From Jutongia hominis (GTDB lineage: Bacteria > Bacillota > Clostridia > Lachnospirales > Lachnospiraceae): DNA of 64,000 nt. The stretch is taken from the NCBI RefSeq assembly GCF_014384965.1, contig NZ_JACRSW010000001.1:248001-312000 (forward strand), written 5' to 3'. Positions within the stretch are counted from its first letter, which is position 1; each line of letters begins with the position of its first letter. The notes beneath the pieces are model-generated. The model had not been told where the DNA came from, made no database searches, and saw only the letters and a list, made by a program, of their open reading frames with translations. Position numbers and translations under genes: made by a program. Shown here piece by piece: positions 27,380 to 36,905 of this stretch.

Positions 27380-29311
27380 TTATTCGGTTACCTGTTCTCG
27401 TACAATTTGCACTTTTGCCTGATAACTCAAAGGGTTCCTCTTTTGATAATCAAACAATACGAGTGTCTTTTTCTCATGCAAAATTCCATCCTGTAAATAC
27501 TGTACAATATCATAAGAGAACCATTCCATATGTGTCATACGCATGACCTGTTTCCAATTATAATCCGGATAATCAGGAAGATATTTTTCTCTTTGTGCTT
27601 CTGATTGGTAAAAGGCCCGGAGTTTCTCTTTCTTTTCTTCTGTCAGCATCCGATTTTCTAAGAAATCCGGTTCTTTTTTCACATTTTCCCTTGCATACAG
27701 ATCATAGATCAACAATTCCTTTACAATATCCACATTCCGCTGTTCTTTTTTTGCAAAAGCATATAAAATCTCATAGTTTTGCATTCTTGACTGTTTCACG
27801 TTAAAGTAACCGTTTTGCGTAAAGAACAGTGCAAGCTTTTCAAAAAACACAAATGCATCCTGTTCCTGCTCCACTAAATAGTGTAAACTGCTTTCAAATT
27901 GCAAGCTGTTATAATACCGCTCCACCACTTCTTCAATTCCCTTCAAAGTACGGACATCTTCGTAAGGAAGCCATGTCGTAGACAATACTTCATAAGGCGG
28001 TTTTGAGTGATATTGAATGCCATACTCTTTTGCCATCCGGTGCATCGGAGAACCTTTTAATACTTTTAAAAAGCCCAGTTGCAACTGATCCGGCTGCATC
28101 GCATATACATCATTAAACGACCTGTGAAAACTTTGCAAATCTTCATAAGGCAGCCCCGCGATCAGATCCAGATGCTGGTGAATATTTCTTTCCTGATGTA
28201 CCATTGCTACATTTTCTTTTAAGCGGTCAAGATCCATTTTGCGATGAATTGCCTGAATCGTATCGGGATTGGTTGATTGCACACCGATCTCAAACTGTAC
28301 TAACCCATCACGGAATGTATGGACATATTCAATTTCTTTTTTCGTCAGAATATCTGCCGATAATTCAAAATGAAAATTCGTAATGCCATTATCATGTTCC
28401 TTAATATACTGCCAGATTTCCATTGTATGTTTTTCATTGCAATTAAATGTTCTGTCCACAAACTTCACCTGCGGAACTTTTTGATCGAGGAAAAATTGCA
28501 ATTCTTTTTTGACTAGTTCCATACTGCGAAAACGGACATTTTTCTCTACGGAAGATAAGCAATAACTACAGCCGTACGGACAGCCTCTGCTTGTCTCATA
28601 ATAAACGATCCGGTTTTTGAGATCTTTCATATCATGGTACGGAAAGACAACGTCATCCAGAGACATACACGGTCTTGCTTTTGTAATGATGATCTCTGTC
28701 TTTTCCGATGCATTATCTGATGATTTTATGAATTTCTGTGCCTCTGTATCTTCTTTTCCACTCTGCTTACGATATGCAATCCCTTCTATCTGTTCCAATG
28801 TTTTTATAGAATCATTCTTTTGTGCATTGCTCTTTTTCTGATCGTTCGTCTGCTCTGTCTGTTCCTTTTTTGCCCACTCTTCTTTTTGGGGCAATAACAC
28901 CTGATTTGCTTCTTTCTTTTGATAATAACGCAGCACTTCATAAAAGGACACTTCTCCCTCTCCGACAAAGACACCAGACAGATACGGATTTTGTTCTAAA
29001 ACTTTGCCGGCATCATAACTGACTTCCGGTCCGCCAAACCAGATTGCGGTATCCGGCAGGATCTTGTGTAGTTCACGTGCCATCTCTTTGATCTCTTCTA
29101 TATTCCATATATAGCACGAAAAGCCGATCAAATCCGGCTTTTCTTTGTATAACGCTCCCAATATATCATCCATTTCCTGATTGATCGTAAACTCACGATA
29201 CACAAGTTCATCGGATGAAATTCCTTTCTTCCTGCTATATGCATACAGACAATACACTCCTAAATTGGAATGAATATATTTTGCATTCAACGCAACTAAA
29301 ACTGCTTTCAT
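27380..29311 (-). CDS. B12-binding domain radical SAM protein (DUF4080 type)
   Basis: 643 residues from the ATG at 29311 (MKAVLVALNAKYIHSNLGVY), with GAGG 6 nt upstream. An N-terminal cobalamin-binding-like Rossmann domain (about 1-135: LIGFSCYIWNIEEIKEMARE, WFGGPEVSYDAG) is followed by a poorly conserved insert (about 140-225). The radical SAM core has the CxxxCxxC cluster motif in TSRGCPYGCSYCLSS, and a DUF4080-like helical C-terminus ends the protein. The substrate is unknown. The 140-225 insert, rich in Lys/Gln/Glu, is unusual for the family. It follows a small Cys-rich gene by 18 bp. Confidence 0.88.
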   Translation of the reverse strand: MKAVLVALNAKYIHSNLGVYCLYAYSRKKGISSDELVYREFTINQEMDDILGALYKEKPDLIGFSCYIWNIEEIKEMARELHKILPDTAIWFGGPEVSYDAGKVLEQNPYLSGVFVGEGEVSFYEVLRYYQKKEANQVLLPQKEEWAKKEQTEQTNDQKKSNAQKNDSIKTLEQIEGIAYRKQSGKEDTEAQKFIKSSDNASEKTEIIITKARPCMSLDDVVFPYHDMKDLKNRIVYYETSRGCPYGCSYCLSSVEKNVRFRSMELVKKELQFFLDQKVPQVKFVDRTFNCNEKHTMEIWQYIKEHDNGITNFHFELSADILTKKEIEYVHTFRDGLVQFEIGVQSTNPDTIQAIHRKMDLDRLKENVAMVHQERNIHQHLDLIAGLPYEDLQSFHRSFNDVYAMQPDQLQLGFLKVLKGSPMHRMAKEYGIQYHSKPPYEVLSTTWLPYEDVRTLKGIEEVVERYYNSLQFESSLHYLVEQEQDAFVFFEKLALFFTQNGYFNVKQSRMQNYEILYAFAKKEQRNVDIVKELLIYDLYARENVKKEPDFLENRMLTEEKKEKLRAFYQSEAQREKYLPDYPDYNWKQVMRMTHMEWFSYDIVQYLQDGILHEKKTLVLFDYQKRNPLSYQAKVQIVREQVTE

Positions 29312-29329
29312 GATCTTCCTCATTTCTTC

Positions 29330-29560
29330 TTATGGCTCATACCAGTTTGCATTCTTTTCTAAAACTTCCGGTGCATCCTTAAAAAACGTACAATCTTCTT
29401 TTTGTTCACATTGTCCGCTAAGAGAATGCCGGCATACCATTTTACTTTTTTTATATTCCTGCACTACTCCGTTTTCCTCTACCGCTTCATATTCCACCGG
29501 CATAAGACAATGATAGTGATCAACCGGGCAAAACCCTTCTACTAACCATGTTTTTCCCAT
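29330..29560 (-). CDS. small Cys/His-rich protein
   Basis: 76 residues with CPVDHYHC, CRHSLSGQC and CEQKEDC clusters, enough ligands for a zinc or iron-sulfur site. AGAGG lies 5 nt before the ATG. It ends 18 bp before the radical SAM gene on the same strand, so the two are probably co-transcribed and may act together. I do not recognise the family. Confidence 0.6.
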   Translation of the reverse strand: MGKTWLVEGFCPVDHYHCLMPVEYEAVEENGVVQEYKKSKMVCRHSLSGQCEQKEDCTFFKDAPEVLEKNANWYEP

Positions 29561-29648
29561 AATAACCTCTTTCTGACAGCAACGAAACTCTGTTTTTTCA
29601 AAAATACCATCGCATTGCTTCTGTTTTATTTTCCACTCTGATCAGTTG

Positions 29649-29984
29649 TTATGACATGATTCCATCGAGCGGAAAATCTCTGGCATGCTCCCATTTTTCT
29701 TTTTTTGTATCATAACTATCGCAAAGCCATTGGTGCAATGCAAGCAGTCCTTCATCGGAATATGCAAACTCTTTGCTTTCTTTCTTCTCATCTGCCGTCT
29801 TTTCAAAACAGAAAGGCTCCGGCCAGATTGTTGCTTTCAAATGTTTCTCTTCGTCTGCCACTACACGCTCAACCTGATAACGCATCCCTTGAAAACTGGC
29901 TTTTAAAACAGCTCCTTTGTCATAAAATGATTTGATATCATATAAGAATTTCGGATCACGAAACCGTTCTTCTACATTACTCAT
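29649..29984 (-). CDS. conserved-looking cytoplasmic protein of unknown function
   Basis: 111 residues from the ATG at 29984 (MSNVEERFRDPKFLYDIKSF), with GGAG 5 nt upstream; an upstream ATG at 30050 would add 22 residues without a good site. The sequence alternates beta-like segments (VLKASFQGMRYQVERVV, LKATIWPEPFCFEK) with a charged helix near the end. There are no transmembrane or catalytic motifs. It lies upstream of the Cys-rich and radical SAM genes in the same direction. Confidence 0.55.
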   Translation of the reverse strand: MSNVEERFRDPKFLYDIKSFYDKGAVLKASFQGMRYQVERVVADEEKHLKATIWPEPFCFEKTADEKKESKEFAYSDEGLLALHQWLCDSYDTKKEKWEHARDFPLDGIMS

Positions 29985-30113
29985 AGCTGCTCCTTCCTCT
30001 CCTCTCAAAAGAATACTTGCAATCTGCTTTTTCCACTGTAATGCCAACAATACAGCTTTTGGCTCTTCTTTATTCCCGCTCCGGTATAAAAGAACCCAGC
30101 CTTTGTATCTCCT

Positions 30114-31685
30114 TTATTCCCACTGTGATGCAAGAACCCAGTTCTCATACGGAGACATATGATCATGTTCTGAGACACATTTTGCCTGTGAGACATACAG
30201 CCTTAAATAACTTTCTTTCGCCTGATAGGCTTCTTCTGACACTCTCGGAAGCGTTGCGGCAATCTGTGCTAATCCCTTCACACTATAATGCCTTCCAAAA
30301 TAATACAATCTGCCATCAGGATACACACGGTAATATGCCTGTGTTGTGATACGATCTGTCAGCTTATGCTGCATATGACCGTATTCACCTTCCGGATTAT
30401 GTGTTGCGACCAATGACCAGCTCTTATAACGTAATACCGTATCCAGATCCTTCATCATTCCGGCTCTTTGTTCTGACCAGTCTGAACGGACACCGTTGAT
30501 CTCATCAGGATACGTAAGCATTAAACCGATGTTTCCTGACGCTTTAATAATATTTTCAAACTCTTTTCTGCGTTTTCCGTCATTTCCATGTGTCATGCAT
30601 ACAACGAGATAACCGCCCTCAGATAAATGGGCACCACCCCATAACGTTTCATCATCAGGATGTGCAACAACCATCAGCTTTGTTGCTTTATATGCCCCCA
30701 GCGCATCAAGGATCTTGGTACTGATCTGTCCTTTTGTTGCAGCATCCGGTAAAACGGCATCTTGAGCCACACATCCATTGTTATCAAAGAATTGTTTTGC
30801 AAACCAGCAATTTCTCTTTAAGATACCATTTGTTCCGGCATAATAACGTGCACTTTCTGTCTGTATCCAGCTGTTTTCAACACGTTTTCCATCCTGTTCA
30901 AAGAAATATAAGTTTCCATCTATACGAACGACTCCGGTACGCATCGTATGATCGATATCAAAAAAGTAAGTTGCATGGCTGATCTGATAGAGTCCTGTAA
31001 CTAAGTATCCCTGTTTATCGGCATAATAGTTTGCATCTTCTGTTTTTATCAACACGCCTTTGAGCCATTTACCGTCAGGATTGCAATAGATTGTCCGTCC
31101 CTGGTATATTTGCAAGCCAGTGCGCATTGTGCCATTCTGATCAACCAGATACGTTGCATGATGCAACACAAAATCTGACTTTACCTGCATGGCATTTTGT
31201 GGATTAAAATATCGGATCACATCATTTTCTTTGACAAAACCTGTCTTTAATTTTCCATTTGCCGCAATGGCATAGGTCGCATTCTCGAAATCATAACTTT
31301 CTTTATCCTTTTGCAATACACCTTTATTCGAAAAGATATAAAAGTTTTTTCCGATTTTTTGCTTACCTGTCAACGCTGCACCATCTTTTTTGTTAAAATA
31401 ATATTTTTTCTTTTTTACTTTAGTCCAGCCCTTGCGGCAATTTCCTTTTGCATTAAAATAATAATATTTGCCTTCTATTTTTTTTAATTTCTTCCTAACA
31501 AAATGCTTTCCTGCCTTGTAACGGTAATTGCCATTGACCTTTACCCATTTTTTGCTGCTTTTACCTTTTACTGTTTTGGCTGCACTTTTTGCTGTGGCTT
31601 TTTCCGGTGCAATACTGCACATGCCGGCTGCCATGACAAAGAGCAGACAGGCAAGCACAAACAAAAACTTTCTGCTGCGTTTCAT
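30114..31685 (-). CDS. secreted PIG-L/LmbE-type deacetylase with cell-wall-binding repeats
   Basis: 523 residues from the ATG at 31685 (MKRSRKFLFVLACLLFVMAA). A signal peptide is followed by about 11 short aromatic repeats of the choline/cell-wall-binding type (for example GKYYYFNAKGNCRKGWTKVK, TYFFDIDHTMRTGVVRIDG) over about 45-300. The C-terminal domain has the PIG-L zinc motif MVVAHPDDETLWGGAHLS (near 338-355), then MTHGNDGKRRKEF and HNPEGEYGHMQHK. PIG-L enzymes deacetylate N-acetylglucosamine-containing substrates. With wall-binding repeats, an extracellular substrate such as wall glycan or host glycan is likely, which is inference. AGAGG lies about 11 nt before the ATG. Confidence 0.88.
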   Translation of the reverse strand: MKRSRKFLFVLACLLFVMAAGMCSIAPEKATAKSAAKTVKGKSSKKWVKVNGNYRYKAGKHFVRKKLKKIEGKYYYFNAKGNCRKGWTKVKKKKYYFNKKDGAALTGKQKIGKNFYIFSNKGVLQKDKESYDFENATYAIAANGKLKTGFVKENDVIRYFNPQNAMQVKSDFVLHHATYLVDQNGTMRTGLQIYQGRTIYCNPDGKWLKGVLIKTEDANYYADKQGYLVTGLYQISHATYFFDIDHTMRTGVVRIDGNLYFFEQDGKRVENSWIQTESARYYAGTNGILKRNCWFAKQFFDNNGCVAQDAVLPDAATKGQISTKILDALGAYKATKLMVVAHPDDETLWGGAHLSEGGYLVVCMTHGNDGKRRKEFENIIKASGNIGLMLTYPDEINGVRSDWSEQRAGMMKDLDTVLRYKSWSLVATHNPEGEYGHMQHKLTDRITTQAYYRVYPDGRLYYFGRHYSVKGLAQIAATLPRVSEEAYQAKESYLRLYVSQAKCVSEHDHMSPYENWVLASQWE

Positions 31686-31790
31686 AATAAATGAACCCTC
31701 TTTCCCGTTTTCTTTTATCATACGCTCTTTTTACGGAGCATATCTTTCCTTTTTCATAATTCTGACGAATTCTCTGCTATCTTTCATCCA

Positions 31791-31815
31791 AAACGATCTG
31801 ACACCTTGATCGTTT
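31791..31815 (-). terminator. possible terminator after the 5'-nucleotidase gene
   Basis: AAACGATC (31791-31798) pairs with GATCGTTT (31808-31815), followed by a short T-run on the minus strand, 17 bp after the stop codon. Confidence 0.4.
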
Positions 31816-31831
31816 CCTATTGTTTTACAAT

Positions 31832-34800
31832 TTACTTTCTTTTGATCGTAGCAGTCTTACTCTTTCCTGCTATCGTTTTCAAATAGCAGCGGACTTTTCC
31901 AGCCTTTGCCGGTACTTTTACTGTATAAACAAAGTAACTGCCTTTTGACTGATAGGTACATTTTGTTGTTTTGATCTTCTTTTTAGAAGACTGCACAACC
32001 AAAGTTCCCTTTTCCTTAGCACGGATCTGAATCTTCTTTGCTTTCTTATCTGCACTTCCTTTCATAAAGGAAGGCTTTGCAGGCTTAGAAGCACTAACTG
32101 TCACTTTCTTCACACCGGCAATCGTTCCGTTGGAATTATCATGCAATGTAATATAGACAGACGAGCCACCTTTTTTCGGACTTGGCAGCGTATAGCTAAA
32201 AGAGCCATCTTTGTTCAGATCCAGAGAAGCACTGTTTTCGCCATAACTGATATACGCTGATCCTGTTTTTAATGCAATCTTTCCTTTTACAACACGCGAC
32301 GTACTTCTTATCTTGCTTACAGAGATCTTACCGCTGCCTGCTGCATTTGAATATTGTGTCTGCGAACCCACACGAACTTTTGTCTTTGCACTCGTACGTG
32401 TCTTTCCTTTGTATTTGTCCGATGCAGAAACCGTAACAACAGCACCCTTTTTAAAACCTTTTGTCTTGATCACAAATCTGCCTTTGGCTTTACTTGTTCC
32501 GGTATATTTTTTCTTCCCGGATTTTGCGGTAACCTTACATCCCTTTTTACCGGAAGGGATACTTCCTGATACATATTTTTCAAAGTCACAGATTGAATTT
32601 ACTTTTGGCTGGTTTGGCGCCTTGGAAGATGCCTTTCTTGATGCTTTCAGACTGATCCTTCCACGCTTGTCAATTGAAAAAGCAACTACCTTTGTCTTAG
32701 CCGAAATAGTCGGTACTGTCATCGTATAACTGCCATTTACAACTTTATAAGCTTTAGCATTCTTAATCTTTTTGTTCTTATCATATCCTTTGCTTGCTTT
32801 ATACAATGCTTTGCCGCCATTTGCCGGAACATAAGCTGTCTTTCCTACATAAATGACCATTGTTGTGTTCGTATCATTTAACTTTCCTTTTAACCGGGAA
32901 GTTTTGTTTGACACAGCATTCAATGTAGGTGCGTTTGGTCCTCTTCGAAGTACTTTTGTATAAACACTCGCACTGGTTCTTCCCTGTCCGTCTGTCACAT
33001 AAACAGCGATCGTATTGCCTGCTTTTTGTTTGTCAATCTTGCAGCTGTAAGCTCCTTTTGCATTTGCAGTTGTTGTATAGCTCTTTCCTGCCGCTTTTAC
33101 ATGCACGGTGAGTCCTGCTAAAGCATCTCCTTTTACGATCGTCATCTTATTCGTAAATTTGCTGACAGTTGGTTTTTCTAATGCATTCGGATCAATATTA
33201 CTGATCGTAATATGCTTTACTGTAGCATTTCCATATGGATCATATGCACGAATCGATAATGTCGTATTAGCAGATACTGTGATCTTATGATCTGTAACTG
33301 CTGCCGCCTGTGACCAGATTGCATTGTCTTTTTCGTACTGTCCCTGCAGATAGGTAATACCGGCTACACCACTCTTATCCGATGCCTGTACATAGATTGT
33401 AACATTCCGGTTTGTCGCTTCCGTCGTAGATGGTGCCAGGACCAAAAGAGGTCCTGCAGTATCTTCGTTTGCCGCAGTCTTAGCCGTATCAATCTTATAA
33501 TATGCATAATTCGTTGTCTTTTGTAAGGTTTTTCCATACCATGGATTTAACTTTGCATAAAAATCAGACAATGAGCTGGAACGGAAGATCCTGCAATCTT
33601 CATTTCCAAATGTAACAGACCAGTTATCGTCTGCCTGGTCAGAAATTGCACCAAAAGAGCCTAATTCTTTAATATATTCTTTAAAATACATTGCCGTACG
33701 ATCCCCTTTGGATGTCAGTCTCTGATCATATAATTCAGACAAAACCGCTTTGTTTTTTGATATGTAGTTTGTAACTAAAATAAATTTGGAATCATCCGTA
33801 ACCGGCTGACCGTTGCAAGTCAGATTGACAATACGACTTGTATTGCTGTTGATCAGTTCGCCATCTACATTGTACATAGCAGGCTTAGATGCATCAATCT
33901 GATATTCAATGCCATCAAAGACCTGAAAAGGTCCCCAGCGTTTAAGCCATTTTTCCGCTACAAGTGATGTTGTTCCATATTCCTCTGACAGTTTTTTGAT
34001 CGTACCGGTAGATGTGATCATTTCATTTTGCTGTGCAAAGATACTGGCTGACCATTCCATCCATTTTCGGAGCTGCTTTCCGGTAATCCAGTATGCATAA
34101 TCATTGTTATGTTCATATTCCTGCGTATTTAACACATCTTTCATCGTAAAGGAATCCTGAATATCCATATAATCATTTTTACCTTCACTACCATCCATAT
34201 AATATCCGGTTGCAGAAATTACCGGATAATTTACATAAGCAGCTCCGGCATTACTATGAATAAAATTCATACCAAACCGAATCTTTGCCTCATTATTTAA
34301 CTGGATCGCATAGTTATCATTTAAAACACCGAAATATCCCTGAAATACACTCCCTGAAGCTACCGAAGCAAGCACTTCCTTAAATGTATTCTTAATGATA
34401 TTGGCAGACTTTTCATCAACTGCTACAATGTTTTGATCATCCCGGATCGATTCTGAACTTTTTCGCACTTCTGTTGCTGCATGAACAACAGAAACTTTAC
34501 CATTATCAATCTTTAGTGTCATATCGGCAATACCGATTCCGGCTGCATGATCCGCTACCATCACAACCGGCTTTCCGTTTGTAAGCCCTGTTGTTTTATC
34601 TGTATTTGGCAACCGATAAAAAATCTTTGTACTAGCATCGTTTGACGGATAATTACGATGCTGGTGACCAAGCATCACACAGTCTACATTGGCAAGCTTA
34701 GAGATCGCATATCCCGGATCTGTTGCACTGTCTCCATCGTTTGCTTCTCCCATACCGCAATGACCGATCACAACAACAATATCCGCTCCGGCACTCTTTA

Positions 34801-35476
34801 ATGCAGCAGCCTGCTCCCGCACTGTCTTTAAGATACTCTCTCCTTCTAACACTCCATCATATTCATAATAGGTAGAAAGTTCCTTCTTTGTCACACCGAC
34901 AATACCCACTTTAACAGCGACCGTATTTCCTGCCGAAGTTGTCATATTCTTTGTAAGCATCATCGTTCGTTTCCATGGATAATTTCCTGTCGCATATTCT
35001 TTTACATTTGCGACAACGCATTTATCATTCAGACCGGACTGTGTCAGCTGGTTTTTAATAAAATCATAACCATAATCAAACTCATGGTTTCCTAATGTAA
35101 TCGCATCATATCCGATCTTACTCATTGCTTCAAAGATCGGCTGCAAAGTGTTTGATGGCTTTTTGACATCTCCCATTAAAACTTCCGCACCGTAACCGTA
35201 AACAGAATCTCCGGCATCCACTGTCAGGCTGGCTCCCTGATTCAGTTCTGCTCTTGCTGCTTTGATCATCGTACTAAGCTTGGCAAGCGAATGTCCTGCA
35301 TTCTTTCCTGCGATATCATAATCTTCACTTGAAACCTGATTATGCAGATCTGTCGTGGAAATCACTCGCAATGTTGTCGTTTCGGCTGCTTTTGCCTGAT
35401 TTCCCACTAAAAAAGCAGCTACCATTGCAACTCCTATTCCTATTTTTTTGATTCCTACAATCAGATTATTTCTCAT
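31832..35476 (-). CDS. secreted 5'-nucleotidase/2',3'-cyclic phosphodiesterase with Ig-like repeats
   Basis: 1214 residues from the ATG at 35476 (MRNNLIVGIKKIGIGVAMVA), with AGGAGG about 12 nt upstream. The signal peptide ends near NQAKAAE. The metallophosphoesterase domain has STTDLHNQV (metal ligands near 43-45), VDAGDSVYG, LGNHEFDYGYD and GHCGMGEA/GHQHRNYP. The 5'-nucleotidase C-terminal domain covers about 390-660 (DYAYWITGKQLRKWMEWSAS). After about 700 there are several Ig-like beta repeats rich in Lys, Ser and Thr (PTVSKFTNKMTIVKGDALAG, PTLNAVSNKTSRLKGKLND), ending in TIKRK. There is no LPXTG motif; the basic repeats may bind the wall. It probably salvages extracellular nucleotides. Confidence 0.9.
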   Translation of the reverse strand: MRNNLIVGIKKIGIGVAMVAAFLVGNQAKAAETTTLRVISTTDLHNQVSSEDYDIAGKNAGHSLAKLSTMIKAARAELNQGASLTVDAGDSVYGYGAEVLMGDVKKPSNTLQPIFEAMSKIGYDAITLGNHEFDYGYDFIKNQLTQSGLNDKCVVANVKEYATGNYPWKRTMMLTKNMTTSAGNTVAVKVGIVGVTKKELSTYYEYDGVLEGESILKTVREQAAALKSAGADIVVVIGHCGMGEANDGDSATDPGYAISKLANVDCVMLGHQHRNYPSNDASTKIFYRLPNTDKTTGLTNGKPVVMVADHAAGIGIADMTLKIDNGKVSVVHAATEVRKSSESIRDDQNIVAVDEKSANIIKNTFKEVLASVASGSVFQGYFGVLNDNYAIQLNNEAKIRFGMNFIHSNAGAAYVNYPVISATGYYMDGSEGKNDYMDIQDSFTMKDVLNTQEYEHNNDYAYWITGKQLRKWMEWSASIFAQQNEMITSTGTIKKLSEEYGTTSLVAEKWLKRWGPFQVFDGIEYQIDASKPAMYNVDGELINSNTSRIVNLTCNGQPVTDDSKFILVTNYISKNKAVLSELYDQRLTSKGDRTAMYFKEYIKELGSFGAISDQADDNWSVTFGNEDCRIFRSSSLSDFYAKLNPWYGKTLQKTTNYAYYKIDTAKTAANEDTAGPLLVLAPSTTEATNRNVTIYVQASDKSGVAGITYLQGQYEKDNAIWSQAAAVTDHKITVSANTTLSIRAYDPYGNATVKHITISNIDPNALEKPTVSKFTNKMTIVKGDALAGLTVHVKAAGKSYTTTANAKGAYSCKIDKQKAGNTIAVYVTDGQGRTSASVYTKVLRRGPNAPTLNAVSNKTSRLKGKLNDTNTTMVIYVGKTAYVPANGGKALYKASKGYDKNKKIKNAKAYKVVNGSYTMTVPTISAKTKVVAFSIDKRGRISLKASRKASSKAPNQPKVNSICDFEKYVSGSIPSGKKGCKVTAKSGKKKYTGTSKAKGRFVIKTKGFKKGAVVTVSASDKYKGKTRTSAKTKVRVGSQTQYSNAAGSGKISVSKIRSTSRVVKGKIALKTGSAYISYGENSASLDLNKDGSFSYTLPSPKKGGSSVYITLHDNSNGTIAGVKKVTVSASKPAKPSFMKGSADKKAKKIQIRAKEKGTLVVQSSKKKIKTTKCTYQSKGSYFVYTVKVPAKAGKVRCYLKTIAGKSKTATIKRK

Positions 35477-35530
35477 GATCCTAACAAACCTCCTGTTTCT
35501 AACTATCATTTTTAAATGGCATTTTCTTTA

Positions 35531-35595
35531 TGGGCGCAAGATACTATAATGAGGGGCGGCTCAGTCCTGCCCCCTTTATCTGATCAGAGCGCCCA
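35531..35595. other. nested inverted repeat in the 5'-nucleotidase upstream region
   Basis: Three nested stems share one axis: TGGGCGC/GCGCCCA (35531-35537, 35589-35595), AGATA/TATCT (35539-35543, 35577-35581) and GGGGC/GCCCC (35553-35557, 35569-35573). The block is GC-rich inside an AT-rich spacer. On the minus strand it precedes the 5'-nucleotidase start by about 55 bp, so it could be a leader RNA structure or a protein site. It does not match a riboswitch I know. Confidence 0.5.
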
Positions 35596-35816
35596 TCAGG
35601 CAAAAATCAGTTTTTCTATGAAACGGTACTGTATTTTTGCAAATGATGTAAAATATGTCCTATTGTTATCTATAATAAATCTTTTGTTCTTACTCTATAT
35701 CTATCGTCTGTCTTTTGCTTTTTCAGTCAAAAAGACACACTCTTTAATATAGCACGTTATATAAGAAAAGTAAAACCTAAGAAAATCGCAGCAAAATACA
35801 CTCTCCCATGTTGCAA

Positions 35817-36090
35817 ATTCATGATATAATGAAGCATACCCAAGAAAAGGGAGCGACTGCGAAGCAGGCATTTCCTTTTCAGGTATGCTTCAACGAGCAA
35901 ATTTTCTGCGTAGCAGAAAGTAAAGCTCTGCAAGAGCGGGTTTGTGAGTTTAACGTAACATTCATGATATAATACACCTAAAAGGAAAGCAAGCGACTGC
36001 GAAGCAGGCATTTCCTTTTCAGGTATGCTTCAACGAGCAAATTTTCTGCGTAGCAGAAAGTAAAGCTCTGTAAGAGCGTATTTGCGAGTC
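35817..36090 (+). repeat. two tandem ~141-bp structured units
   Basis: Unit 1 (35817-35959) and unit 2 (35960-36090) both open with ATTCATGATATAAT, an extended -10 (TGnTATAAT). A 78-bp core is identical in both, at 35853-35930 and 35993-36070. Each unit can fold into three stems with three-base loops: CTGC-GAA-GCAG, TTTCTGC-GTA-GCAGAAA and GCTCT-GYA-AGAGC. The flanking outer stem differs in sequence between the units but keeps pairing. The array lies in a 650-bp intergenic space ahead of the M15 peptidase gene, and its second -10 may also serve that gene. Confidence 0.7.
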
Positions 36091-36126
36091 TGAATGCCTC
36101 CAAAAGTCCAGAAAGGAAGTACTACT

Positions 36127-36855
36127 ATGCATACTATTTTTTCTAATACACACCACCCATTTTCAGTCAAAACTTTTGGTAAAAAGCTTCTTCTGTCTTT
36201 TTGTATCGGATGCCTTTTTTCTTCTCTGCTTCTTCATCCGCACCATACCAAAGCGGCTGTTTACAAGAAAGGTTTTACCTACCGGAAACTGACTCCTGCG
36301 ATCAAAAAAAAGATCACCGGTGTATCGTATCGTAAAAATCCCTATATCACATACAACGATCTGCGTTATATTCGTGTACTTTATTATGATTTTCACGGTG
36401 ATATCCAATCCGGTGAACTTATTGTAAACAAAAAGATTGTCAAAAAAGTTGTAAAAATCTTTTATCAGCTTTATAAAATGAAATATCCGATCGAACGCAT
36501 GCAATTGATCGATGCTTACCATGCTGACGATTTAAAATCAATGGCAGCCAATAACACCTCTGCATTCAATTACCGCCCGGTTGCCGGAACGAACAGACTT
36601 TCCAATCATTCTTACGGGCTTGCGATCGACATCAACCCACGGATCAACCCATATATTAACAGCCACAAGAAGCTTACTCCGACAAACGGAGCTGTCTATC
36701 AATGCCGTGATCCAAAGAAATGCAAAGGAAAATATGCACGTTATATGATCAAAAAGAGCAGTAAGATTACAAAGATCTTTAAGAAATATGGTTTTAGCTG
36801 GGGCGGTGACTGGGTGTATAGTAAAGATTACCAGCATTTTGAATATACGAAATAA
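36127..36855 (+). CDS. secreted M15-family D-Ala-D-Ala carboxypeptidase
   Basis: 242 residues from the ATG at 36127 (MHTIFSNTHHPFSVKTFGKK), preceded by AAAGGAA about 10 nt upstream; a start at 36094 is less likely. A signal peptide (about 10-42) ends near HTKAAVYK. The VanY/M15C zinc motifs are RLSNHSYGLAIDINPRINP (His and Asp ligands) and the C-terminal QHFEYTK (third ligand). A GDWVYSKD segment sits just before. Members trim peptidoglycan stem peptides outside the cell. The gene stands alone on the plus strand behind the tandem structured units. Confidence 0.9.
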   Translation: MHTIFSNTHHPFSVKTFGKKLLLSFCIGCLFSSLLLHPHHTKAAVYKKGFTYRKLTPAIKKKITGVSYRKNPYITYNDLRYIRVLYYDFHGDIQSGELIVNKKIVKKVVKIFYQLYKMKYPIERMQLIDAYHADDLKSMAANNTSAFNYRPVAGTNRLSNHSYGLAIDINPRINPYINSHKKLTPTNGAVYQCRDPKKCKGKYARYMIKKSSKITKIFKKYGFSWGGDWVYSKDYQHFEYTK

Positions 36856-36905
36856 AAGCAAAAGACGCATATCCTTGCGTAAAATATCATCTTCATGAAT
36901 GTATC

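Noticed and set aside
35853..36070. CRISPR array from the two direct repeats
   Set aside because: There are only two copies of about 141 bp with no short spacer pattern and no cas genes; the units are structured repeats.
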